Assembly: GCA_035471785.1 (NCBI GenBank)
Contig: DATIPQ010000010.1
Location: 29,083 to 93,082 of the forward strand
Direction of reading: 5' to 3'
Origin: Acidobacteriota bacterium
GTDB taxonomy: Bacteria > Acidobacteriota > UBA6911 > RPQK01 > DATIPO01
Length of the DNA: 64,000 nt
Positions 50,736 to 62,100 of this stretch are shown here, in pieces; position 1 is the stretch's first letter; each line of letters begins with the position of its first letter. Made by a program: the position numbers and the translations under genes. The notes beneath the pieces were generated by a model. The model was not told where the DNA came from. It searched no databases and saw nothing but the letters and a program-made list of their open reading frames with translations.

Positions 50736-51875
50736 TCAGGAGCTCCTGCCATTGAAACCCGTTGAAGGGCGATCCCAAAGAATTGGATGGTCAGCAAAGG
50801 CCCAAGAACCGGAGCGGCTGGAGTGCCGGACCCTGCCGAGCGAAAACGGGACGGAGCGTGACGACCGGTTGCCATTGTTGTATTGGGTTTGGGTCATCTT
50901 TGGCTTTTCTTGGTTGGCCGTCTGCTCCTCGCTCGTCGACAGTCTCTCAACTGCCCTCAGCCTGGCGCTCCTGGCTCTCGGGTTCTTTGCCGTCTCTGAC
51001 TCGGAGGGAACGATTGGTTTCCGAGTCAGAAGCTTGACGTTTTCTGCAAGCGGCTCTTCGTCGGCCAGCAGCGGCAGGCGGCTGACCCGCCGTCCCGCTT
51101 CAGTCATGAAAGTGCGCTTGACGATGCGGTCTTCCAAACTATGGAAGGCGATCACCACCAGGCGTCCGCCGGGATGGAGCAGCCGGATGGCCCGGCTGAG
51201 AAACTCGCCCAATCCCGTCAGCTCCTGATTGACCGCGATGCGCAACGCCTGAAAGACCTGGGTGGCCGGATGAATCCGCTGTCCAGGGCGTCTTCCCTTG
51301 ACCCGCTCCACCAAAGCGGCCAACTGATCGGTGGTGCGGATGGGGTCGCTGCGCCGGACGCGCACGATTTCCTCGGCGATGCGCCGAGCCGAGCGCTCTT
51401 CCCCGTACTCGCGGAAGATGCGCATCAGCTCCTCCCTGTCGGCCGACTCGATCAACTGGGCTGCCGTCAAGCCATGGCGGCGGTCCATGCGCATGTCCAG
51501 CGGTCCGCTGAGGCGGAAGCTGAAGCCGCGCTGTGCTGAATCGAGCTGCAGACTGGATACTCCGAGGTCGAGCAGGAGGCCGTCCAGCGCTTCGACGCCC
51601 AGTTGGGGCAGAAGCTTGGGCAGCCTCCTGAAGTCCTCGTTGATGAGCTGGAGGTTGCCTGCGCTCCAGCTCAGCCTCTCCTGCGCCTGGACGAGGGCAT
51701 CTGAATCGCGGTCCAAGCCGATCAGCCGTCCGCGGCCCTCGAGCCGTCTCAAAATCTCGTTGGAATGTCCTCCCAGGCCCACCGTGCCGTCCACATAGAT
51801 GCCCCCCGGACGGACGCCGAGCAGATCGACGGCCTCCTCGAGCAGCACCGGAATGTGAAGGCTTTCGCCGGACAT
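50736..51875 (-). CDS. rsmH: 16S rRNA m4C1402 methyltransferase RsmH (MraW) with C-terminal extension
   Basis: The 379-residue SAM-dependent methyltransferase modifies C1402 of 16S rRNA. It has HIPVLLEEAVDLL, the SAM loop DGTVGLGGHS, LLDLGVSSLQLDSAQRGFSF, PLDMRMD, THPATQVFQALR-type motif IHPATQVFQALRIAVNQEL and VIAFHSLEDRIVK. The family normally ends near NPRARSARLRAVERL, at residue 312 here. A further 67 residues, Ser/Arg/Asn-rich and without known similarity, run to the ftsL start. The upstream open frame into mraZ is a shadow. ATG 51875 gives the usual N-terminus. Confidence 0.96.
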   Translation of the reverse strand: MSGESLHIPVLLEEAVDLLGVRPGGIYVDGTVGLGGHSNEILRRLEGRGRLIGLDRDSDALVQAQERLSWSAGNLQLINEDFRRLPKLLPQLGVEALDGLLLDLGVSSLQLDSAQRGFSFRLSGPLDMRMDRRHGLTAAQLIESADREELMRIFREYGEERSARRIAEEIVRVRRSDPIRTTDQLAALVERVKGRRPGQRIHPATQVFQALRIAVNQELTGLGEFLSRAIRLLHPGGRLVVIAFHSLEDRIVKRTFMTEAGRRVSRLPLLADEEPLAENVKLLTRKPIVPSESETAKNPRARSARLRAVERLSTSEEQTANQEKPKMTQTQYNNGNRSSRSVPFSLGRVRHSSRSGSWAFADHPILWDRPSTGFNGRSS

Positions 51876-51898
51876 GACAGGCTTCCCTTCCCTGAATC

Positions 51899-52342
51899 CT
51901 AAATGCCGAGATCGGCCAGTTCGGCCAGTTCGTCTTCGTCCACCGGCTCGGCGGCCATGCGGCGGCGGATCTTCTCGGCGTTCCAAATTTCCAAGCTGTT
52001 GAGCGAGCCCATCACCGCCAGCTCTCCGTCGATCCCGGCCTCCTCGCGGAGGTGGGGCTGGATGCTGAGGCGTCCCTGCTTGTCCATGGTGGCCATCTGC
52101 CCCCAATAGCTGGTGTTGCGCATGAAGCGGCGCTGAGCCCGGCCGAATTTCGATCCGGCCTTCAGCTTGTTTTCCAATTCCTCCCACTCGGCCAAGGGAA
52201 AAACCAGCACGTTCTCGCCGGTGATGCTGGTGACAAAGACTTCCCGCCCGTATTCCTCTTCGAACACCCTTCGATGGGCGCTGGGAATCTTGACCCGCCC
52301 TTGCGGGTCGACTTTGGCCGGGAAGTTGCCACGGAAAACCAT
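51899..52342 (-). CDS. mraZ: transcriptional regulator MraZ
   Basis: The 147-residue AbrB-like double-domain protein has two copies of the SpoVT-AbrB fold (FPAKVDPQGRVKIPSAHRR and MDKQGRLSIQPHLREEAG). It is first in the dcw cluster, and family members bind direct repeats in their own promoter to control the cluster. ATG 52342 has AGGA 7 nt upstream. It lies 23 bp before rsmH. Confidence 0.96.
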   Translation of the reverse strand: MVFRGNFPAKVDPQGRVKIPSAHRRVFEEEYGREVFVTSITGENVLVFPLAEWEELENKLKAGSKFGRAQRRFMRNTSYWGQMATMDKQGRLSIQPHLREEAGIDGELAVMGSLNSLEIWNAEKIRRRMAAEPVDEDELAELADLGI

Positions 52343-52392
52343 TTTTCATTCCTGCATCGCGACGTTTTTGTCAGACCGGTTATTTAGACTCG

Positions 52393-52456
52393 TTTGGCGT
52401 GTGGGCCTGTTTGGTCTTACTTGGTCCAAACTAGACCTACACCGTCCAGGTGTCAA
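52393..52456 (-). promoter_or_regulatory. dcw promoter and candidate MraZ-binding repeats
   Basis: On the minus strand TTGACA (52451-52456) and TAGTTT (52428-52433) are 17 bp apart and about 80 bp upstream of mraZ. Between the -10 box and mraZ, TTGG/TGGG units recur on the plus strand at 52394, 52402, 52411 and 52421, a period of 8-10 bp. MraZ in other bacteria binds TGGG-type direct repeats with about 10-bp period at this position, so autoregulation is likely. Confidence 0.6.
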
Positions 52457-53014
52457 GTGAAAAATGCATCTGCCTCCATATTTTAGGAGCTGGTGCGCCT
52501 ATTTTCCCGTCTTATTCACCTTAAAAGTGATGTAAAAGTGAAGATTCCTGATGGCCCTGAAGCCGCCTTCCACGGCGGTTCTGCGGCTCGGGCACCAGAT
52601 CTGTTAGGAAATATAAGGTGAATTTACATCTTGTCTTCCCTATCGGCAGGTCTGTTTAGGACCAACAGGCCGCAATCGGCCTATTCTTAGGTCTAGATTG
52701 GAGCCTGAGGGCCAATAAAGGTGAACAAAACAGGAATAGGGTGTGGAGAAAGGCTGTTTCACGCCCACTGAGCCAGCGGCGGGTTAGGCCCTCTCCCAGA
52801 TTCCTCCCACGAGATCGCGGAACAGGCTTGACGGCTCTCAGCCTTGTACAACTCGACATTGTCCCCGCCCGTTTCCTGGACGGAGACAGCCCGCACTCGT
52901 CCACAGGGCTGAATGGGGCGGGAGGCGGCTGGGATTGGGTGATTTAACCCAATGGGATTGCTTCCATCCGCTGTAAGCCGCCTGTTTCCGGGCTTTAGAG
53001 GAGTGGAATGGGTC
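52457..53014. other. 558-bp non-coding gap between divergent dcw and RND operons
   Basis: No convincing coding frame is seen. AAGGTGAA occurs three times (52515-52522 inverted, about 52615, about 52719). AAAAGTGA is directly repeated near 52523-52540. The inverted repeat ATTGGGT/ACCCAAT (52934-52953, 6-nt loop) makes a hairpin on either strand, without a T-run. Base composition at 52450-52740 is clearly more AT-rich than the surroundings. Confidence 0.4.
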
Positions 53015-53045
53015 TTGCCAGAGGTCTGACGGCGTGAGATATGAT
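53015..53045 (+). promoter_or_regulatory. possible promoter of the RND efflux operon
   Basis: TTGCCA (53015-53020) and TATGAT (53040-53045) lie 19 bp apart just before the outer-membrane factor gene. The start point would fall within a few bases of ATG 53055, giving a near-leaderless mRNA. This would explain the absence of a Shine-Dalgarno sequence. Confidence 0.4.
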
Positions 53046-53054
53046 GCTGGTCTG

Positions 53055-54386
53055 ATGATCATCTTTTTGACCTTTCTGGTTCTTGGTACGGCGGCGACGG
53101 CCTTGGGACAAGACAGCCTCAGCCTCGAGGCGGCGGTCGATGAGGCTCTGCGCCTCCATCCGGCTCTTCAAGAAGCCCGCAGTCTGGGCGACGCGGCTGA
53201 GGCCAGGGTCGAGCAGGCCCGCGCCTCCCGGCTCCCCGGCCTCTTCTTCGAGGAGACTTTCACCCACAGCAACAATCCAGTCTTCGCCTTCGGCAAAAAG
53301 CTGGAGCAGGCCGATTTCAGCCAGAACGACTTCGCGCTGGATGCCCTCAACAGCCCCGGCGCCCTGAGCAACTTCCGCTCTTCGCTGGAGTTGCGCCTGC
53401 CGGTCTTCACGCGCTGGCGCATCGAGAGCGGCATTGCCCAAGCCGAAGAGGGTCTGGCTGTTGCGGAGGCTGGAAGAGAATGGGCGACCCAACAGGTGCG
53501 CTTCCAGGTGATCAGGCGCTATTACCGCGTCTTGCTGGCGCAAGCCGAGCTAGAGGTGGCCGAGCAGGCCCTTCAAACCGCCCAAGGCGAGGTGTCGCGT
53601 ACCCGCGACCGCTTCGAACAGGGACTGGTGGTGGCCTCCGACCTGATGGCCATGGAGGTGCAGGCGGCTGAGTTCGAGCAGCAGCGCATCCAGGCCCGGG
53701 GCGGGGTGGAAACGGCTCGGGCGGCGCTCAATCTGGCCTTGGGCCGTCCTCTGGGCGAGCGGCCGGCTTTGTCGGGTTCGCTGCAGGACCGCGACTTTCA
53801 AGCCGGCTCCCTGCAAGAGTTGATCGCCGCGGCCCTGAGCCGACGCGGTGATGTGCGGGCGGCCGAGGGGCAAATCGAGATCAGCCGTCAGGACATCCGC
53901 AAGGCCCGCGGCGACTACCTGCCCGAAGTGGGCTTGTTCGCCGAGTTCGGACAAAGCAGCCGCGACCTTTCCAGCGGCAGTTCCGATTTCGCCGTGGGAG
54001 CCCGCCTGACTTTCGATCTGCTCGACTTCGGCCGCTCGGCTCGGATCAGCGAAGCCAGCGCCCACCGGGAGGCGGCGCGCGCCCGGCGGCAAGCCCTGCA
54101 CGATCAGGTATCCCTGGCCGTGGTGCGGGCCTTGCAGGATTTTCAAAGCGCCCGACAGCGGCTTGAGGTGGCTTCGCAGGCTGTCCAGCAGGCTGAGGAG
54201 ACTCTGCGAATCGTCCAAGACCGCCATCAGGTGGGATTGACCGACGTCACCGAGACCCTGCGGTCTCAGACGGCTCTGGTGCGGGCGCGCAGCAACCAGC
54301 TCGGGGCCCGCTACGCGCTTTACCTGGGCTATGCCCGCCTGCTGCTGGAATCGGGAGGCTTGCATGACACGGCTGTATTTGAGTGA
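53055..54386 (+). CDS. TolC-family outer-membrane efflux protein
   Basis: The 443-residue protein has a signal peptide (MIIFLTFLVLGTAATALGQ) and two outer-membrane-efflux repeats. Each repeat is a long coiled-coil region (for example LEAAVDEALRLHPALQEARS and DVRAAEGQIEISRQDIRKARGDYLPEVGLF) with short barrel strands. It would form the trimeric exit duct for the RND pump encoded downstream. ATG 53055 starts the signal peptide; GTG 53034 is in frame but lies in the proposed promoter. The adaptor gene begins inside its last codons. Confidence 0.92.
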   Translation: MIIFLTFLVLGTAATALGQDSLSLEAAVDEALRLHPALQEARSLGDAAEARVEQARASRLPGLFFEETFTHSNNPVFAFGKKLEQADFSQNDFALDALNSPGALSNFRSSLELRLPVFTRWRIESGIAQAEEGLAVAEAGREWATQQVRFQVIRRYYRVLLAQAELEVAEQALQTAQGEVSRTRDRFEQGLVVASDLMAMEVQAAEFEQQRIQARGGVETARAALNLALGRPLGERPALSGSLQDRDFQAGSLQELIAAALSRRGDVRAAEGQIEISRQDIRKARGDYLPEVGLFAEFGQSSRDLSSGSSDFAVGARLTFDLLDFGRSARISEASAHREAARARRQALHDQVSLAVVRALQDFQSARQRLEVASQAVQQAEETLRIVQDRHQVGLTDVTETLRSQTALVRARSNQLGARYALYLGYARLLLESGGLHDTAVFE

Positions 54387-55626
54387 AAGCGAGATTGCCA
54401 TGAAACGGCTTAGAGGAGGCGGAAAGACCGCGGTCCTGCTGGGGTTGTTGGCGCTGTGGCCGGTTGGCTGCGGCGGCCAAGCCCTCCATCCCGAGCAGCA
54501 AGCCGGAGCGCTGGTCGAGGCTGAAACGGTGACGCTGCAGCAGCAGCCCGTGACGGGCAGGCTTGAGGCGGTGGCCAGCGTCCGCTCGCTGAGCGAAGCC
54601 ACCCTGTCGGCTCAAATCGCGGCCCGCATCGTGTCGGTGAAGGCCGACGAGGGAGGGCGGGTCACGAAGAACCAACTGCTGGTCGAGCTCGATCCGAGCA
54701 GCGCCCAAGCCAATCGCAACGCGGCCGGGGCCGCGGCCATGGCGGCGGTGCAGTCGGAGAAAGAGGCGGTGGAAGGCATCGCCGGGGCTGAAGCCGCGCT
54801 GGAGGCGGCCCGCGCCCAGGCCGATCTGGCCCAAAAGCAACACCAGCGATTCGAGGAACTGCTGAAACGCCGGTCGGTGTCGCAGGCCGAATTCGACCAG
54901 TCCCAGGCCCGCCTGGAGGGCGCCCAGGCCGAGGTGCGGCGGGCAGAAAGCGGACTCCAGGCCGCCAAAGCGGCCCACCAGCGCGTCAAGGCCTCCATCG
55001 AGCAGGCCCGAGCGGCGCTGGAGCAGGCCGAAGTGATGCTCGGCTACACGCGGGTGACGGCTCCCTGGCCCGGCATCATCACGGCCCGGCTGGTGGAGCC
55101 GGGAGACATGGCCCATCCGGGGCGTCCTCTGCTGCGGTTGGCGGACGCCCTCAGCTTCGAAGCGCTGGCATCGCTGGGCGAGTCCTCGCTGGGCGCCGTC
55201 AGCCTGGGGCAAGAGGTGGACGTCGAGATCGAGGCGCTCGGTCTGACCTTGGGGGGCAAAGTCGGCGAAATCGTTCCCCAGGCCGATCCCTCCAGCCGCG
55301 CCTTCACCGTCAAAGTCGCCTTGCCTCATCACCGCGGCTTGCGCGACGGACTGTTCGCCCGCGTCCTCTTCTTGTTGCCGCCCCGTGATGCCTTGATTTT
55401 GCCGTCCGCTGCGCTGGTCAGGCGCGGCCAGCTTAAGGGCGCCTTTCTGGTGGGGGCGCAGGGCGCTATCGTCTTCCGCCTGGTGGAGACAGGACGCGAG
55501 TACGAGCAAGGTTTGGAAGTGCTCTCGGGCCTGGCCTCCGGAGACCGCGTGATCCTGAATCCCGGTCCTGACGTGAGCGAAGGCAAGCGTCTGGCGACGG
55601 GATCGTCCTCTGAGGAGTCGTCATGA
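54364..55626 (+). CDS. RND efflux periplasmic adaptor (membrane-fusion protein), probable lipoprotein
   Basis: The 420-residue adaptor has a signal sequence with a lipobox-like WPVGC, a barrel-sandwich half ([34 protein letters not shown]), a long Ala/Glu-rich coiled-coil hairpin (about residues 125-230), the second lipoyl half [18 protein letters not shown] and a beta-barrel domain. ATG 54364 has GGAGG 5 nt upstream and overlaps the outer-membrane factor gene by 23 bp. ATG 54400 gives a more usual signal length but lacks a Shine-Dalgarno. The substrate of the pump is unknown. Confidence 0.92.
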   Translation: MTRLYLSESEIAMKRLRGGGKTAVLLGLLALWPVGCGGQALHPEQQAGALVEAETVTLQQQPVTGRLEAVASVRSLSEATLSAQIAARIVSVKADEGGRVTKNQLLVELDPSSAQANRNAAGAAAMAAVQSEKEAVEGIAGAEAALEAARAQADLAQKQHQRFEELLKRRSVSQAEFDQSQARLEGAQAEVRRAESGLQAAKAAHQRVKASIEQARAALEQAEVMLGYTRVTAPWPGIITARLVEPGDMAHPGRPLLRLADALSFEALASLGESSLGAVSLGQEVDVEIEALGLTLGGKVGEIVPQADPSSRAFTVKVALPHHRGLRDGLFARVLFLLPPRDALILPSAALVRRGQLKGAFLVGAQGAIVFRLVETGREYEQGLEVLSGLASGDRVILNPGPDVSEGKRLATGSSSEESS

Positions 55627-58600
55627 CGCTGCAACTGGCCGGACGCATGGCCCGGGCTTTTGCCGATTCCAAACTGACGCCGCTGATCATCGGCGCTTCC
55701 ATCCTCTTAGGCGCGGGGGCGGTGCTTTCCCTTCCCCGCGAAGAGGAACCCCAGATCATCGTGCCCATGATCGACATCTTCGTCTCCATGCCGGGAGCCG
55801 ACGCCAAGGAGGTGGAAGAGCGCGTCACCAGTCCCATGGAACAGCTTCTGTGGGAGATCCCCGGGGTGGAGTACATCTACTCCACCTCCAGTCCCGGCGG
55901 GGCGCTGGCCATCGTACGTTTCGAGGTCGGATTCCCCGAAGAGGACGCCATCGTGCGCCTCAACCAGAAGATGTTCGCCAACTTCGACCTCATTCCGCCG
56001 GGAGCTTCCCCTCCCCTCATCAAGCCGCGCTCCATCGATGACGTACCCGTGCTGGCCCTGACTCTGGCCAGTTCGCGCTACGACCACTTCACCCTTCGAC
56101 AGATGGCGGCCCAGTTGCAAGAGCGCATCAAGCAGATCGAGAACGTTTCCGAAATCACGCTGATTGGAGGGAGCCAGCGCGAAGTGAGGGTCGAGCTCGA
56201 TCCCTCCAAACTGGCCTCCCGCCGGCTTTCAGCGGGCGCCGTGCTGCAGCGCCTGCAAGCCGCCAACAGCCGCGTGGACTCGGGAACTTTGACTTCGGCT
56301 GGCCGGGAAGTCCTCATCGAGACGGGCCGATTCTTCGCCGATTCCCAGGAGGTGGCCCGCTGCGTGGTGGCGGTCCACCAGGGACGTCCCGTTTATCTCA
56401 GCGACGTGGCGCAGATCGAGGATGGGCCAGCCGAGGCGTCCGACTACGTGCTTCTGGGCTACGGTCCTGCTCGCCGCTTTTCCCACCGGCTGGGAGACGC
56501 GGGCCACGCGCCAGGTGAGGGCGCCGCCTCAGCGGGCCTGCTGCCGGCCGTGACCCTCTCCATCGCCAAACGCGCCGGAACCAACGCCACCGACCTGGCT
56601 GAAACCGTCCTGCAGCGGGTGGAGGCCCTGCGGGCCACGCTTATCCCTTCGGAAGTCGACATTGTCGTCACCCGCAACTACGGAGAGACGGCCAAGGAGA
56701 AGTCCGACGAACTGCTCTTTCACATGGCCATCGCGGTGGTATCGGTATCGTTGCTCATCTGGCTCACGCTAGGATTGCGCGAGTCGGGGACGGTGGCCAT
56801 CGCCATTCCCGTCACCCTGGCCCTGACCCTGATGGTCTTCCTGCTCTTCGGATACACGCTCAACCGGGTGACCCTTTTCGCCCTCATCTTCTCCATCGGC
56901 ATCCTGGTCGACGACGCCATCGTGGTGGTGGAGAACATCGTCCGCCACACTCGCCTGCCCGAGAACCGGGGGCGTCCGATCCTCAAGGTGGCGGTGGAAG
57001 CGGTGGACGAGGTGGGCAATCCGACCATTCTGGCCACCTTCGCCGTCATCGCCGCCATCTTGCCCATGGCCTTCGTGCGGGGATTGATGGGGCCTTACAT
57101 GCGTCCCATTCCCGTGGGCGCCTCGGCGGCCATGCTTTTCTCTCTGCTAGTGGCCTTCGTGGTGACTCCCTGGGCCTCTCTGCGCCTGCTGCGGCTGGGC
57201 CGTCGGGGCGGCGGCCATGGAGACTCTCACGAGCAGGAGGACTGGAGTACCCGGCTTTACCGCCGCCTGATGGACCCGCTCATCCACCGTCCGCTGCTGC
57301 GCTGGGGCTTTCTGGCCGGGAATCTGCTTCTGCTGCTGGCGGTCTGCTCGATGTTCTACTTCAAGGCCGTGCGGGTGAAGATGCTGCCCTTCGACAACAA
57401 GAGCGAGTTTCAGGTGGTGATCGACATGCCCGAGGGCACGCCGCTGGAGGAGACAGCGGCTTCGGCCATGGCGGTGGGCGAGTACCTGTCCGGCGTCCCC
57501 GAGGTGACCGACTACCAGATCTACGTGGGCGAGTCCTCTCCCTACAACTTCAACGGACTGGTGCGCCACTACTTCCTGCGCAATCAGCCTCATCAGGCCG
57601 ACTTGCAGGTCAACCTGGCGCCTCGCGACCAGCGTTCGGCGCAAAGTCACGACATCGCCAAGCGGTTGCGCGAAGGCATCGTTTCGGCGGCCTCTCCGCA
57701 AGCCTCGGTGAAAGTGGCCGAAGTGCCTCCGGGGCCACCCGTGCTGGCCACGCTGGTGACCGAGGTCTACGGACCCGACTACGCCCGCCAGATCGAGCTG
57801 GCGCGGCGCATCGAGGAGATCTTCAGGCAAGCGCCGGGAGTGGTGGACGTCGACACCACCATCGAGAGTCCGCAGCCTAAGGTCGAATTCAAGGTCGATC
57901 AGGAAAAGGCCGCTCTGCACGGCATCTCTCCCCATGACATCGCCAGCACGCTGCGCCTGGCCGTGGACGGCGCCAGCGCCGGACTGCTGCACGATCCGCG
58001 CTCCGAAGAGGACGTCCACATCCGCCTGCGGCTTCCCTTGCAGCGGCGCACCCATCCCCAAGAGTTGCTCGACCTGCGCATGGCCGGGCCCTCGGGACTG
58101 GTTCCGCTGCGCGAACTGGTGGAGGTGCATGAAACCGTCCGCCAGCCCAGCATCTACCACAAGAACCTGATGCCGGTGGTCTACGTGATGGCCGACATGG
58201 CCGGTCAGGAGGAGTCTCCCGTCTATGCCGTTGGGGATCTGGGGGGGCAGATCGCGGGACTGTCCGACTGGGCCGGATACGAGATCGAGCAGTGGGTCAC
58301 GCGCCAGCCGCCCTCCCAGGACCGGCTGGCGCTCAAGTGGGACGGTGAATGGCACATCACCTACGAGGTCTTCCGCGACATGGGACTGGCCTTCGCCGTA
58401 GTGCTGGTGCTCATCTACATCCTGGTCGTGGGATGGTTTCAGTCCCTCAAAACGCCTTTCATCATCATGGCCGCCATCCCCTTCTCGCTGGTCGGCATCC
58501 TGCCCGCCCACTGGCTGATGGGCGCCTTCTTCACGGCCACCTCCATGATCGGCTTCATCGCCGGAGCCGGAATCGTGGTGCGCAATTCCATCATCCTGGT

Positions 58601-58844
58601 CGACTTCATCGAACTCCGCCTCAAGCAGGGGATGCCCGTCGATCAAGCCGTAGTCGACGCCGGGGCCGTCCGCTTCCGCCCCATGATGCTCACTGCCGCC
58701 GCCGTCGTGGTAGGCGCCTCAGTCATCCTCTTCGACCCCATCTTCCAGGGCTTGGCCCTCTCCCTCATGGCCGGCGAAGTCGCTTCCCTCCTCCTCTCCC
58801 GAATGACCGTCCCCATCCTCTACTTCTTGGGCAACCGCGGCTAA
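55623..58844 (+). CDS. RND-family efflux transporter permease (AcrB-type)
   Basis: The 1073-residue inner-membrane pump has twelve predicted membrane helices and two large periplasmic loops. The proton-relay aspartate pair is in TM4 ([20 protein letters not shown]) and the matching segment of the second half is [17 protein letters not shown]. Residues [23 protein letters not shown] mark the porter domain. It exports hydrophobic compounds by proton antiport; drug, metal or lipid substrates cannot be told apart. ATG overlaps the adaptor stop (ATGA). No regulator gene accompanies the operon. Confidence 0.94.
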   Translation: MTLQLAGRMARAFADSKLTPLIIGASILLGAGAVLSLPREEEPQIIVPMIDIFVSMPGADAKEVEERVTSPMEQLLWEIPGVEYIYSTSSPGGALAIVRFEVGFPEEDAIVRLNQKMFANFDLIPPGASPPLIKPRSIDDVPVLALTLASSRYDHFTLRQMAAQLQERIKQIENVSEITLIGGSQREVRVELDPSKLASRRLSAGAVLQRLQAANSRVDSGTLTSAGREVLIETGRFFADSQEVARCVVAVHQGRPVYLSDVAQIEDGPAEASDYVLLGYGPARRFSHRLGDAGHAPGEGAASAGLLPAVTLSIAKRAGTNATDLAETVLQRVEALRATLIPSEVDIVVTRNYGETAKEKSDELLFHMAIAVVSVSLLIWLTLGLRESGTVAIAIPVTLALTLMVFLLFGYTLNRVTLFALIFSIGILVDDAIVVVENIVRHTRLPENRGRPILKVAVEAVDEVGNPTILATFAVIAAILPMAFVRGLMGPYMRPIPVGASAAMLFSLLVAFVVTPWASLRLLRLGRRGGGHGDSHEQEDWSTRLYRRLMDPLIHRPLLRWGFLAGNLLLLLAVCSMFYFKAVRVKMLPFDNKSEFQVVIDMPEGTPLEETAASAMAVGEYLSGVPEVTDYQIYVGESSPYNFNGLVRHYFLRNQPHQADLQVNLAPRDQRSAQSHDIAKRLREGIVSAASPQASVKVAEVPPGPPVLATLVTEVYGPDYARQIELARRIEEIFRQAPGVVDVDTTIESPQPKVEFKVDQEKAALHGISPHDIASTLRLAVDGASAGLLHDPRSEEDVHIRLRLPLQRRTHPQELLDLRMAGPSGLVPLRELVEVHETVRQPSIYHKNLMPVVYVMADMAGQEESPVYAVGDLGGQIAGLSDWAGYEIEQWVTRQPPSQDRLALKWDGEWHITYEVFRDMGLAFAVVLVLIYILVVGWFQSLKTPFIIMAAIPFSLVGILPAHWLMGAFFTATSMIGFIAGAGIVVRNSIILVDFIELRLKQGMPVDQAVVDAGAVRFRPMMLTAAAVVVGASVILFDPIFQGLALSLMAGEVASLLLSRMTVPILYFLGNRG

Positions 58845-59158
58845 GCGCTCCTTTGCGAAAATACCCGGCATTTGCTCGACCGTATCTTCCCTTGTCCGCC
58901 GGCTTCCAAAACCCAAAGATTTTGAGGGATTTGGAGGGGCGAGGGCGTTTCAACAGGCAAAAAGCGCTCTATATCTGGACATCCAGCAGGACCTGTTCCG
59001 GCGCCGCGAAAACCTCTTGTTGCATGTGACGGCCCGAATCCACTGGACGCATCACGCGCCGCCAAGACGACCTCTTCAAGCCAGTCCCCTTTGAGCCCGT
59101 CAACGCCGCTTTGTTGCCGGAAAGAGCGCTTGCCCTTTAACGCTTGCAAGGAGACGAC
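58845..59158 (+). other. 314-bp gap before the RHS gene
   Basis: No coding frame looks real. GCGCTC/GAGCGC elements recur near 58852, 58968 and 59125. AGGAG stands 5-6 nt before the RHS start and marks it. I found no clear terminator hairpin with a T-run after the pump gene and no clear -35/-10 pair. Confidence 0.4.
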
Positions 59159-62100
59159 ATGTTCATGAAGGCTTTCTTCCGTCCACTCGGATGGGTCGTT
59201 CTGATCACGCTGATCCTTTCCGCCGCCCCTGTCTCTTTTCACACCTCCGCAGCAGCCGGAGGAGAGATTCCCAATCCCATTCTGTATAAAGGCCGGCAGA
59301 TCGTGTTCGATATTGCGGGGCTGCCTGGAAAAGGAGGTCCCGTCCGGTCTCTGGGCGTCACAGGCCGACTTGAGGACGGCAGCTTCACCCACCTGACTTC
59401 TGATGGCGACGCCGAGGGACGGGTAACCGGTGTCCTCTGCACCGACGGCCTGCCTCCCATTGCCGACCTGACCCTGCGCATCGTCACCGCCGCCGGAACC
59501 TGGGTCAAGACCGTCACCGCCGTCCGTCAGGCCGACCAGTCAACTTCCAATGCCGTTGCTGAACTTTTGCCGGGCAACCAACAAGTGGAACGCTGCGCCG
59601 CCTGCACGGGCTGCGGCGGCGAGTGCCCTGACTACACTTCCAGCAATGAGCCGCAGGAGCACGGAGTCCTTACCAACGACGGCACTGTTGTGACCAGTTT
59701 TCCCGTCAGCAGATTTGAAACCCGCAAGTTGGGATTCGACTTCACCCTCCATCACCAGAGCGCCGTCGAATACGACGGGCCCAACGGGCGGTCCTTCTCC
59801 AATTCCTACAACATGTACATCGTGCGCACCGGCCCGGAGACGGGCATCATCGTCACGCCCAACCTGCACGTTTACCCGATCACCCGCATCGGTCCCCGCC
59901 CCGGCTCCCCGCACATTGAGAGCTGGGAGCCGCCGCAGGGATTCTTCTCGCGGCTGGAACTGCACAGCCGCCTCAACCGCTGGATCCTCACCCACCATCG
60001 CGGCTGCCGCCGGGAGTTCCTGCTGGCCAAGGAAGGACTGCCGGGCCATCTCCTCTCCATCGAGGAGCCCAACGGCAACAGGACCGAGGTCCACCTGGAC
60101 CACTCCGGACTCATGTCAGCCGTGGTGACCGACTTGAACCAGAAGGTGCATTTCGCCTACGACCCCAATTGCCGCCTGGCTTCCCTGACCGATCACATCG
60201 GGCGCACCTGGACCTTCGATTATGACGGGCAAGGCAACCTGGTCGACATCAGCACTCCAGCCACGCAATTCGCGGACATCGGTCCCGGAGAGGAGATCAC
60301 CGACACCGACTTGGCCGAGGTTACGGTCTTCAAACCGCGTACAACTACCCTCAGCTACGACGACTCCCTCTTTCCCAGCCAGATAACCCGCATCACCGAC
60401 GAGCGGCAGGCGGTTCCCGTCGAATACGAGTACGACAGCCAGGGGCGCGTGGCCGTCAAGCGCATCAACGGGCAGGACGTCCGCTATTTCTACGGCATCG
60501 AGTCAGCCGCGAACCGCCAAGCGCCCGCCTTCCAGGGGCCCGATCCTCTGCCTCCGCTGGAATCCGACAACACAGTCACGCGCATCATTGACCGCGAAGA
60601 CAACATCACCGACCACGAAATCCATTCCGGCGCCGGCGGACCTCTCTCGGGCACGGGCAGGTTCGGCCTGCGCCGCCAGGTCAACTGGACCGAGTCGGGC
60701 AAAGGGGACCCGCCGCTGCGTCCGGACGAACCTCTCTTCTGGGAAATGCGCCAGCTTCACGACTGCGACTGCTTGGTCCCCATTCAAGTCTCGCAACCCT
60801 TCCGCTCAGATGCCGGGTTGGCCTTCGATGCGATGGAAATGCCGGTCGATTATCCCAGCGAGTTCTTCGAATTCGCCGACCACCCCGTCCACCGCCAGGC
60901 GACCGCATACGAGTACCGCGGATTCGGCGAAACCATCCGCTGGGAGAAGACCTACGACACCTTCGAGCGATTCAGCCGCGAGTTGACCTACACCGAGCCG
61001 CGGGCTTTCGACGAGAACCCCGTCTATGACGGCCTCAACTTCACCCACGCCTATTCCTATGACGAGATCGATCCGGCCACGGGACAGACGATCACCCGCG
61101 GCAACCGCACCCGCTACGACGCCCCCACCGTGACCCGGGGCGTGGACGCCCCTCAGATCATCACCGAGGGCTGGCAATACAATGAATTCGGACAGCTCAT
61201 CACCCACACCGACCCCGACGGCAACATCACCACCTACACCTATCACACCGGAGGCTTCTCCTCCCTGAGCCCCGGCAACATCAACAGCCAGGCGGCCTTT
61301 CCTGGATACATGGCTTCCATGACCCGCGGCGCCACCGGCTCGGCCGACCCCGCCACCAATCTGACCACACGCTACCGGGTCAACAACCTGGGAATGGTGA
61401 CCCGCCGCATCGACCCCAGGGGATTCGAATATGTCTCTCTCTACAACGACCTCAAGGAAAAGACGGCGGAGTTCGACGCTCCGGTGACCCTGAGCAACGG
61501 CCGCCGGGCGCACTACCGCACGCTCTATGTCTACGACGGCGCCGGCAACCGGTTGATGACCCGCCGCAGCAACATCGATTTCGACGGAAACCCCTTGCCC
61601 AATGCCTTCATCGACCGCTCCCAGAGCTTCGACGACGTCAACAACCTGCTTTCCTCGCGGGTCGAGGTGGACGGCAACGACGCCAACGACCTCATCACCC
61701 GCTACGCCTACGACCGCAACGACCAGCTCAGCGTCATGCAGCAGCCCGAGGGCAACCGCACTTTCCACATCTACGACGAACGCCGCCTGCGCTTCAAGAC
61801 CTTCTACGGAATCGCCCCGGCAAGCAACGGCGACCCTTCCCAGTCCTATCCCGCTGACAAGACGGCAGAAGACTTGGCGGGAGCCTCCTTCGTCGGCTTC
61901 ACAACCACCCGCTACGACGCCCGCTTGAATGCCGAGCAGATGCGCGACGGGCGCGGAAACCTCACCGACCACTTCTACGACTTCTACAACCGCCGCCTGG
62001 CCACCAGCGACCAGAACGGCAACGGGATGGTCTACCAATACGACGACGCCTCCAACGCCCTCACTCATAGCGGCGGCGCCGTTTCCAAGACCAGCGGCGA

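Noticed and set aside
52656-52947. Overlapping 82- and 68-codon frames on opposite strands in the dcw-RND gap
   Set aside because: No start signals or family features; composition unlike the coding regions around them.
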